Source: Paraspadella gotoi (Eukaryota > Chaetognatha). From it: a DNA stretch of 64,000 bases. Numbering within the stretch: position 1 is the stretch's first letter; each line of letters begins with the position of its first letter. The notes under the pieces were generated by a model. That model had not been told where the DNA came from and did not search any database. It saw only the letters and a list, made by a program, of their open reading frames with translations. Positions 1-53,100 of this stretch are shown in pieces. Location of the stretch: assembly GCA_051294375.1 (NCBI GenBank), contig CM119266.1, positions 7,712,606 through 7,776,605 on the forward strand, in the 5' to 3' direction. Position numbers and translations under genes: made by a program.

Positions 1-31065
<31,065 letters not shown>

Positions 31066-31612
31066 CTTTCCTAGGCGCTGGACGCTGCGACTGACGATGC
31101 GGCTGACGCTGCGAAGGACGCTGCGACAGACGGTGCAACTGACGCTGTTTTTTTTTTTCAAAAAAGTTGGTTTACCATGTTGATTTGTAATTCCAGTGAA
31201 GATTTGAATTCGTTAATCGTTTGATTTACGCTACGAATCGATTTTAAAGAATCGATTTAATTCGCATCGGCTCGCGTTGCGGCGCTCGATTCATTCTGGT
31301 TGAAAGAAATAGTAGAGACTAAAAGTTAACAAATAAGAACAAGTTGTTAGATAAGCGAACAGTGACGAGAAGCGTTACAACGGTTATTTTGGTTTTTATT
31401 TCTTTTCTTTTTGTCGGAGCGGAATTCGCGTCAACGAACAACATTTTTTATATCAAATATTTTGACGACTTGAATATATAACTTAAATATATAACACACA
31501 AAAACGAGAGATCATCAGTGTAGCAGTTAATTTTGGTTTCTTTTAAAAAACTTGAGGTCAACGAATATAATACTTTAAAACGGAATTCAAAACATTAAAC
31601 GTCACTTCATCC
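31066..31612. promoter_or_regulatory. Intergenic region: DYNC2H1 5' flank and TTLL1 3' flank
   Basis: About 550 bases separate the TTLL1 stop (31613) from the DYNC2H1 start (31065). Near the start codon is a run of GACGCTGCGA-type imperfect repeats (31077-31150). I could not identify a core promoter element. The whole segment is repeated at 32105-32640 as part of the contig-end duplication. Confidence 0.5.
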
Positions 31613-43191
<11,579 letters not shown>

Positions 43192-43510
43192 TTCTGTCGG
43201 GCCACGTCGGAAGATGCAAACAAAGAGAACTGGCCGATCCCACCCCACAAAGCTTTTTTGAGTCTTAATGTCCGAGAGAACGATGCGCGCAGCTGGTGTG
43301 TGACTGCATCACGTGCAATCGGGTTTAGGTTTGAAAACGAAGAAACTAAAAACGAATTTCAAAGGCATCGAAATAACTGGAAGGAATTCTTTGGCGGCTA
43401 AATGGGGAGACTGACAGACTGACAAAACGAGAGGCCGTCCAATCTACGCGTGGAGTGAGGGAAGGGGAGAGTGAGAGTGAATCTATGGAAAAAGTATCTA
43501 TGTTGCGGGG

Positions 43511-43543
<33 letters not shown>

Positions 43544-43658
43544 CCTGTAACCGGCCAGCCGGAACAACAGGTTCTTTTTGCATCCAAGCGTTTCTTTTTT
43601 AATAAATAGAAAAATATTTGTAATGAGTGCGTCCATCCCTTTGTCCGTATGCCAGGGG
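43192..43658. promoter_or_regulatory. TTLL1 5' flank / MAP9-like 3' flank
   Basis: This 467-base intergenic region holds a (GA)n block (43508-43545) and GC-poor DNA. I found no convincing promoter motif. Confidence 0.4.
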
Positions 43659-46600
43659 TCATAATTTATGATGGCTGAAAGGGACCGTCCGTCCCGCGGG
43701 ATACCAAGGCCTCTGGGCGTCGCAGTCGTCGTAGCCTTCGTCGATGGAGACGCGACTTCGGGAAAGACGCTTCATTCTATCGATGGAAACCTAAGAGAGA
43801 GAGAGAAAAAGATTTATTTATGGTTAATTATTTATAAGAAATCATATTAACTGACTAATTAAAGCGGAATACAAGCTTTGGCTTAAGGTTGGTGGCGAAC
43901 CGTATGTTTGTGACCAAAAAAAAAAAAACGAATGGCAATAGACTACAATCATGTATTAAGCATCGCTGAGATAACATTTTCGTTGATGTTACGTATATCT
44001 CATTTAAATATTAAAGATACTTTGGCAAACATCATCAATAATTTCATCTAGTTGCCAGAGATTCTTTCTCGCTTTTGAAAAAAAAAACTTGGTATAATTT
44101 TTCATACTACTTATTTTATACGAAATAGATAACTATATTTCTAGTTATATTCTAATAAGTGTATGACAATGACTACAAGAAGAATTGTGAGAACCTTTCT
44201 AACGAATCCATAAGAGAAAAGGTTATTAACCCAACCTGTCTCTCTTTCCTCTCGATCCAATTTAAAAACGAAGCTTCCGCCGCTTCCTCTTTCTCCCTCT
44301 CCTTCTTCCTCTTCTCCAAAGCCGCTTTCCTCTCGCTCTCCTTCTTTTCTTTTAACTTCTCCTTCTCCTCCTCCTCCTTCTGCTTCTTCCATCCGTTATA
44401 AGCGGACTCTTTCTCCTTCCTCTTCTCCTCCTTCTCCTCGATCTCCTTCTCCCTCGCCTCCCTCTCTTTCTTCTTCTTCTCCTTCTCCTTCTCCTTTAAT
44501 TTCTCCTCCTTTTTCTCCTTCCAATATTTAAAGTTCAACTCTGCTTGACTCTTTTTCTCTCTAATTTCTTCTAATTTCTTCCTTCGCTCCTCTTCCTCCT
44601 TTTCCTTCTTCCTCCTCCCCTCCGCCGCAACGGCTCTTCTCTTCTTCTCCATCCATTCTTTGTACTTCTTTAGTTTTTCCTCCGCCTCCGCCATCGTCGC
44701 CTGGGTATTGTAAAAATATTTCTTTATTTAATTTAATATTAATTGTCTTTTAATTTGTTATTATAACACTTTAAAGAAGATAAACAAAATTAAGTCAACC
44801 ATGATATAACCTTGTCAATCTCAGCTGCGGCGGCGGCCTGCTCCTGCTGGCGTTTGGCCTGCTGCATCTTGGTCAGGTACCAGGCAGCGAAGGTTGCCTG
44901 TTTTAAGGAGTCCGCATCCTCGGCTCCGCCCTGTGGTCGGAAGTGGACAACTTACCTTTCACTGCGTAAACATATGCATAGATCAACAAATATAAAATCA
45001 TACTGAGAATTCAAATTGTAGAATAAATGGTATATTAATCAAACCAGTTAATCATTTGAAACCTACAACCTGCCCATTGGGTGTCCAACTCACCTGTATC
45101 AACATCTCCCTCATCTGCGCCGGCGTCGGCCGCGGCGGGGGCGCCCCTTTGCGCGGCGTCACGTCGGTGAAAGGCTTCTGCGCCAACTTGACGACGGAGG
45201 GCGTTGCTGCGAGGGATGCTCTCTTGGAAGCGTTGAATCGGGAGACGACGTACGTGGAGACGGAGTCCAAGTCGCTCGTGGATCCGGAGCGTCGAAGGTG
45301 ATTCTTGCGGAGTTCCTTTAAAGGGGATGGGCGAGTGGAGAAGGATTCATGCCAGATATTTTGACTAAATTATTTTAAGTCATCGACAGTGGAAAATAAT
45401 ATGTTAATCAGTTATCAAAATGTAATCGCACTGTGATGTCCGTGTGATGACATTCAAAAATCAGAAATGTAATTTTTAGTTTTCCTCTCCTTATCACAAA
45501 ACGCTCTTAACTTATTCCTCTTCCCTCCACACTCCACAGTCCACATATCATTTCCTGGTTCTCCTTTCCCCCACCCGCTCTCTCCTCATTCTCCTTCCCC
45601 CCCCTCTCACCCCATGCCCCTTCTCTCCATTACCTTATTCTCTCTGTCAACCGTTCGAATCACATTATCGGCGATGATTCGATCCGAAGTTTGTTTCTTC
45701 TTTTGTTTCTTTTCCTTCGAAGTTTCTTCGTCGCTGGAATCGAGCAGACGCCTAATTCGCGCGTCCATCGCTGCGTCGGCGGCTGCTTCAGCGGCATCAG
45801 CAGCGGCTTTGGCCTTAGCCGCCTCTTCCGCCAAAATCTCCGCGACTGAAAGAGAACAAAGATTAAAATTAAATATTAATTATTAATTTTTTTAGAGTCA
45901 CGCGATACTGATTAAAATTAACGGTATTAACCTTTGCCTTCAACGTGACCCGCCGTCGTCTTTGACCTCGTGTTCGTCGCTGGCGTCTCCTCGAAATCGT
46001 CGCAAATCGAACTGACTTCGTCTTTCTTCGTCGAGACATCGTTTCTCTCTTCGTCAAGACTTTTTTCGACTCTCGCTTCGATTTCGCTCTTGATTTCGTC
46101 CTTGACTTCGTCCTTGACTTCGTCCTTGACTTCGCCCTTGACTTCGCCCTTGACTTCGCCCTTGACTTCGTCTTTGCTGGGGCGACGATTAGATTCGTCG
46201 TTGACGCTCCTCCGTCTCTCTTGGACCTTTCCCTCGATCTTTTTGTCCTTCTCTTTGTCCTTTCCTCGTTTATCTTTCTTTTTGTCTTCATCGCTCTCGT
46301 AATCGCTGAACGAACTGTAATCGTCTTCGTAGGATCGAAGCGGCGAATCTTTATCAGTCGACGACGACTTTCGTCCTTTGTCCTTCTTGACTTCATTGTC
46401 TTTTCCTTTCCCTCCCTTCCGCTTCTTCTTGTCCTTCTTGTCCCGACCCGGACTTACAGAATCTCTTCTCGATCTTGCGGAGCGGGTGTCGTCGTCGTCG
46501 TCGTCTTCTTCGTCGTCTTCGGCGATTGGATTTTGTTTGGTGAAAGATCGACGCCGATCTTGTGTTGAGTCGCGCTTCAAAATGCTCTGGAGATTAAATT

Positions 46601-47448
46601 TGAATATATAATAATAATAAATGAGTATAGAATGGCGAATTTAAAATTTAACTCACCTGCAGCGGCGGAGGCGTCGACGGGGAAGTCGGCGTCGCTCTTC
46701 CGGATGGCGGTGACGTTCGACGTCGCGGTTTGGTAGAATCACCGGCGCCCCTCGGCGACGCCTGAGTGCCGTCTCTAGTCCCGACGTCTCTAGGTGAACC
46801 TAGAACGCCATCTCTCGATGGCCGTCTCTGCTCCTGTCCTCCCGTGAGGCTCTGGCGTCCTGGCGTCGCCGTGGGAAGTGGCGAAAGGCGGGGAGTGGCG
46901 CCCGGAGCCCTTGGCGGAGAGAGACGCGGGGTGGCGCCGGAAATGGTTGGCGGAGAGAGGCGAGGGGTGGGCGTGGAAGGAGAAGCGTCGGCGGAAGGGG
47001 ATCGCGATCTGGGAATCATGTCAAGGCGTGAAGAAAAAAGATGACATGGGAGAATTTTTGAAATGCAAATAAAGTAAGGTACATAAACATATAAATACAA
47101 CAAGTAAACAACACGGTTCCATGAAATAAATATAATAATATTTAATATACATTTATTGGACTTCCTCCCTCTCAACCTGTTCGCCGGCGACGTTAACGGC
47201 TTCAAAAACGGAGGCGACGACGACGGCGACGCGGATGACGGCGTCGTCAGTGACGCTGACTTTCGAGATCTGGCGCCGGGAATGTCGCGCGGCGCCGACG
47301 AAGCCGGTAGATGGCGCGATCTGGCTGGAGGGAGGTCCTTCGGCGCCGAGAGCGCCGCCTCGTCGCGTGAACGACGTCGACGGGCGGCGCCCTCGTCTCG
47401 CGGCGACAGATCGAGACGCAGGGATTCGGGAAGAGGGGATCGACTCAT
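43659..47448 (-). CDS. MAP9-like lysine/glutamate-rich coiled-coil protein with W-spaced repeats
   Basis: Eight exons (47177-47448, 46657-47008, 45932-46586, 45634-45845, 45094-45315, 44811-44930, 44236-44700, 43659-43790) close in phase to 809 residues. The N-terminal third is a basic Ser/Pro/Arg-rich disordered region with TPRLSPP repeats. The middle is acidic-basic, with DEEDDDDDD, lysine runs and about seven (K/G)-(G/D)-EVK units. The C-terminal 200 residues are a long helix with tryptophans at regular intervals (AWYLTK, YKEWMEKK, FKYWKEKK, YNGWKKQ, FLNWIERK), then a PWYPAGRTVPF tail. W-spaced helices of this kind occur in MAP9 and CCDC34-type microtubule-associated proteins; which one is not settled. 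An upstream in-frame ATG (47586) also exists. Exons 1-4 have an inverted copy at 53128-54945. Confidence 0.7.
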
Positions 47449-50157
47449 TCTTTCTCTTTTGGTTCCGTCGTTCTCCTCGTTCTCTCGTTCTCCTCGTTCT
47501 CTCGTTCTCCTTGTTATGTTTTTAGTTTTCAATTGCGTAATTCTTCTCTCATAAGTCCGTTTTCTGCTCCTTTCAGCTTTAGTCAATCATATTTCTTTTT
47601 CTTTCTTTTTCTCCTTTTTTTCTTTTCGATGATCATTCATTCATTGATTCATTCGTCTGCGTTTAACTTATAACTCGAGCTTTTCGATCGTTTTTTTAGT
47701 ATCATTACTAAAACATAAAGAAATGTTTACTGGAAAAAAAAAGATAACACGGAAACGTAACAAAATAGTAGTATAGCGGAAAATATAAATATTCACATGT
47801 TTAACATAAATAAGGCGGGATCGTGATTGAAGCCAAAAACGCATTCAATTTTTTAAATTATTGGCGGAGTAACTCATCTCGCTGCTTATTTACCGTCATC
47901 ATCACTCTTTTCCTTCCCATCTGCAACCTGGATCATTTAAAATTAAAGGTTGCTATCTGCTTCTTCATCCATTGTCTATTGACTTATTTTCTCGCCGCCA
48001 TCTGCTCCCTCAACCAAGGTCCGTCCTCGTAGTATCGCGGGTCACTCATTTTTAATGCAGTTCGTTTGTAAAAGTAGTAATAAGCGAGAGAGAATGTTCG
48101 TTGAATGCAGTAGAAGGCGGTCACGGGGTTTGTCCAAACCTGTGAGGTGGTAATCGTAAACAATGTATGAATAAATAAGGAAATCAAAACATAAATAAAT
48201 TTTATGAATAGAGCGATGAAAATCCCCCTTTGCCTTCTCTCAGTCGACAATCTCATTTGCATATTGCAGTATTTATCTCGTTGTGTTAATTACGCAGGTT
48301 TTTTTTACCCAATAATTCTTCTTTTAACGTTTTCAATCATTTCAACTTATTTACAAATTTTTAAGGGCATAACACATATTTATCTTCATAAAATCGTTAA
48401 AATTATACATGAATAATCCTGTTAAATATATTTTGCAAGAGGTGAAAAGACCATATTTAAAATGTAAATTTCGAAACATCTGATAGTACCTTAAATGAAA
48501 CTTTATACATTAAACGATTTTTTGCCTGCTTTTTTAATTCCATGCTTACGTCATGGGAGTCGTATTCTTTATGATCTAAAAAACTTATAAGACGTTGAAT
48601 TATGTAATTCGCAGCAATTGCTAGCAAAGTTTTGCGGAAGCCACTAACGACAAAGATGATAAATGCTTACTTGCGTGGCAAACATATGAGGCCGAGCTTT
48701 CTTGGACTAATTTTGTTGGACTGAACAGCTTATTTCACGTAGGAAAAAGCTGTCCAATAAAAATTGAATGCGGCAATATGCATTGTGTTCTTATGCTAAT
48801 TGAGTAAAAAAATGTAATAAATCTAACAAGGTCATTGGTGTTAAAACATCTATATTTATTCTCGGTGAAGGTAGTTGACGAAAATAATGAATGGTCCTAC
48901 CTCAGCTTCGGGGTGACCCCATCTCAATCTGAGCGTCCAAGCGTGAAGTCCGAGGGTGAGGAGGAAGTAGAGAAGTGTGACGGCGAGAGTCGTGGCGAAC
49001 TTACTCACGAGGATGGAAACGAGACCAGCCTGAGGAAAGAGCAAAAACTCATTGGTAAGTTTATACAAAACGGGATTAATTTTTTAAGACCGCTCCATTT
49101 CATCTTAAATATTACAGACCTGTGCAAAAAAAAAAGAGCTCACCCAAAAACATTATGAAAATAAATCAAGTTAGATTCCTTTTTAATGTAAGATTATATA
49201 AGTAAATAATATTTATAGAAAAAGGAACGATTGGTATAAATTTCAAAATTTGGTTAATCCATGGCTATCCGTTACGAAGCAGTGANNNNNNNNNNNNNNN
49301 NNNNNNNNNNNNNNNNNNNNNNNNNNNNNNNNNNNNNNNNNNNNNNNNNNNNNNNNNNNNNNNNNNNNNNNNNNNNNNNNNNNNNNNNNNNNNNNNNNNN
49401 NNNNNNNNNNNNNNNNNNNNNNNNNNNNNNNNNNNNNNNNNNNNNNNNNNNNNNNNNNNNNNNNNNNNNNNNNNNNNNNNNNNNNNNNNNNNNNNNNNNN
49501 NNNNNNNNNNNNNNNNNNNNNNNNNNNNNNNNNNNNNNNNNNNNNNNNNNNNNNNNNNNNNNNNNNNNNNNCAAATTTGTTTTTAAGTTACACATATGAT
49601 TTCCTTTTTTAGTCCTTATTTCCTATTCATAATTTTTTTTTAAAAAACATAAATACAATGCCCATAAATTAAGGCTAAAAANNNNNNNNNNNNNNNNNNN
49701 NNNNNNNNNNNNNNNNNNNNNNNNNNNNNNNNNNNNNNNNNNNNNNNNNNNNNNNNNNNNNNNNNNNNNNNNNNNNNNNNNNNNNNNNNNNNNNNNNNNN
49801 NNNNNNNNNNNNNNNNNNNNNNNNNNNNNNNNNNNNNNNNNNNNNNNNNNNNNNNNNNNNNNNNNNNNNNNNNNNNNNNNNNNNNNNNNNNNNNNNNNNN
49901 NNNNNNNNNNNNNNNNNNNNNNNNNNNNNNNNNNNNNNNNNNNNNNNNNNGAATGCTTGGAGTTGGACTGATTTTCTTATAACTTACATATATGGATTTT
50001 CGATTTCAAAATCTACATTTATCATTCATAATTTTTTTATAATATATTCGCAAAACAAGCGCTACTTAATGTTTGAAAAGTGACCTCTTTTTTGTGCACA
50101 GGACTGTATTTTTAATCTCTTGTGTTTAAGGTGCTGTAGCTCTGGAATGACTGGACA
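45595..50157. repeat. Large inverted duplication, left arm
   Basis: It pairs with 50781-54980 in reverse orientation along its entire length, covering MAP9-like exons 1-4, TMEM138 exons 2-3 and a repeat-rich centre. Differences are mostly single-base indels. This arm joins smoothly to the rest of the MAP9-like gene at its outer end, so it is the arm I take as genuine. Confidence 0.9.
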
Positions 50158-53100
50158 AATTTGTTTTTAAGTTACACATATGATTTCCTTTTTTAAAAGT
50201 CCTTATTTCCTATTCATAATTTTTTTTAAAAAACATAAATACAATGCCCATAAATTAAAGCTAAAAAGTATCTTCGGTTTTTGGCAGAAATGGTTTTTTN
50301 NNNNNNNNNNNNNNNNNNNNNNNNNNNNNNNNNNNNNNNNNNNNNNNNNNNNNNNNNNNNNNNNNNNNNNNNNNNNNNNNNNNNNNNNNNNNNNNNNNNN
50401 NNNNNNNNNNNNNNNNNNNNNNNNNNNNNNNNNNNNNNNNNNNNNNNNNNNNNNNNNNNNNNNNNNNNNNNNNNNNNNNNNNNNNNNNNNNNNNNNNNNN
50501 NNNNNNNNNNNNNNNNNNNNNNNNNNNNNNNNNNNNNNNNNNNNNNNNNNNNNNNNNNNNNNNNNNNNNNNNNNNNNNNNNNNNNNNNNNNNNNNNNNNN
50601 NNNNNNNNNNNNNNNNNNNNNNNNNNNNNNNNNGAATGCTTGGAGTTGGACTGATTTTCTTATAACTTACATAATACATATATGGATTTTCTATTTCAAA
50701 ATCTACATTTATCATTCATAATTTTTTATAATATATTCGTAAAACAAGCGCTACTTAATGTTTGAAAAGTGACCTCTTTTAATCATTCCAGAGCTACAGC
50801 ACCTTAAACACAAGAGATTAAAAATACAGTCCTGTGCACAAAAAAGAGGTCACTTTTCAAACATTAAGTAGCGCTTGTTTTACGAATATATTATAAAAAA
50901 ATTATGAATGATAAATGTAGATTTTGAAATAGAAAATCCATATATGTATTATGTAAGTTATAAGAAAATCAGTCCAACTCCAAGCATTCAAGAGCTATAG
51001 CTCCTGAAAGACAAGTGGTCAAAAAAATTCGTCATTTGAGTCGCTTCAAAAAACCATTTCTGCCAAAAACCGAAGATACTTTTTAGCTTTAATTTATGGG
51101 CATTGTATTTATGTTTTTTAAAAAAAATTATGAATAGGAAATAAGGACTTTTAAAAAAGGAAATCATATGTGTAACTTAAAAACAAATTTGTCCAGTCAT
51201 TCCAGAGCTACAGCACTTTAAACATAATAGGTTAAAAATACTTGAATATTTTTTGCTCTAACATTTTGTTTGAGTACTTAGTAGTTATAACTGAGTAATT
51301 ACTTTTAAAAAATCACTGCTTCGTAACGGATAGCCATGGATTAACCAAATTTATACCAATCGTTCCTTTTTCTATAAATATTATTTACTTATATAATCTT
51401 ACATTAGAAAGGAATCTAACTTGATTTATTTTCATAATGTTTTTGGGTGAGCTCTTTTTTTTTTTGCACAGGTCTGTAATATTTAAGATGAAATGAGCGG
51501 TCTTAAAAAATTAATCCCGTTTTGTATAAACTTACCAATGAGTTTTTGCTCTTTCCTCAGGCTGGTCTCGTTTCCATCCTCGTGAGTAAGTTCGCCACGA
51601 CTCTCGCCGTCACACTTCTCTACTTCCTCCTCACCCTCGGACTTCACGCTTGGACGCTCAGATTGAGATGGGGTCACCCCGAAGCTGAGGTAGGACCATT
51701 CATTATTTTCGTCAACTACCTTCACCGAGAATAAATATAGATGTTTTAACACCAATGACCTTGTTAGATTTATTACATTTTTTTACTCAATTAGCATAAG
51801 AACACAATGCATATTGCCGCATTCAATTTTTATTGGACAGCTTTTTCCTACGTGAAATAAGCTGTTCAGTCCAACAAAATTAGTCCAAGAAAGCTCGGCC
51901 TCATATGTTTGCCACGCAAGTAAGCATTTATCATCTTTGTCGTTAGTGGCTTCCGCAAAACTTTGCTAGCAATTGCTGCGAATTACATAATTCAACGTCT
52001 TATAAGTTTTTTAGATCATAAAGAATACGACTCCCATGACGTAAGCATGGAATTAAAAAAGCAGGCAAAAAATCGTTTAATGTATAAAGTTTCATTTAAG
52101 GTACTATCAGATGTTTCGAAATTTACATTTTAAATATGGTCTTTTCACCTCTTGCAAAATATATTTAACAGGATTATTCATGTATAATTTTAACGATTTT
52201 ATGAAGATAAATATGTGTTATGCCCTTAAAAATTTGTAAATAAGTTGAAATGATTGAAAACGTTAAAAGAAGAATTATTGGGTAAAAAAAACCTGCGTAA
52301 TTAACACAACGAGATAAATACTGCAATATGCAAATGAGATTGTCGACTGAGAGAAGGCAAAGGGGATTTTCATTCAATTTATTTATGTTTTGATTTCCTT
52401 ATTTATTCATACATTGTTTACGATTACCACCTCACAGGTTTGGACAAACCCCGTGACCGCCTTCTACTGCATTCAACGAACATTCTCTCTCGCTTATTAC
52501 TACTTTTACAAACGAACTGCATTAAAAATGAGTGACCCGCGATACTACGAGGACGGACCTTGGTTGAGGGAGCAGATGGCGGCGAGAAAATAAGTCAATA
52601 GACAATGGATGAAGAAGCAGATAGCAACCTTTAATTTTAAATGATCCAGGTTGCAGATGGGAAGGAAAAGAGTGATGATGACGGTAAATAAGCAGCGAGA
52701 TGAGTTACTCCGCCAATAATTTAAAAAATTGAATGCGTTTTTGGCTTCAATCACGATCCCGCCTTATTTATGTTAAACATGTGAATATTTATATTTTCCG
52801 CTATACTACTATTTTGTTACGTTTCCGTGTTATCTTTTTTTTCCAGTAAACATTTCTTTATGTTTTAGTAATGATACTAAAAAAACGATCGAAAAGCTCG
52901 AGTTATAAGTTAAACGCAGACGAATGAATCAATGAATGAATGATCATCGAAAAGAAAAAAAGGAGAAAAAGAAAGAAAAAGAAATATGATTGACTAAAGC
53001 TGAAAGGAGCAGAAAACGGACTTATGAGAGAAGAATTACGCAATTGAAAACTAAAAACATAACAAGGAGAACGAGAGAACGAGGAGAACGAGAGAACGAG

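Noticed and set aside
31066-31612. RFX X-box at the DYNC2H1 promoter
   Set aside because: GTTGTTAGATAAGC-type text is present but the second half-site does not fit the consensus.
43668-43850. Short plus-strand frame beginning MMAERDRPSRG
   Set aside because: It is the antisense of the last MAP9-like exon, whose phase closes exactly over eight exons.
46221-46568. Hydrophobic open frame opposite the MAP9-like exon
   Set aside because: Antisense of lysine/aspartate codons reads as Leu/Val/Phe runs; there are no splice sites or family resemblance.
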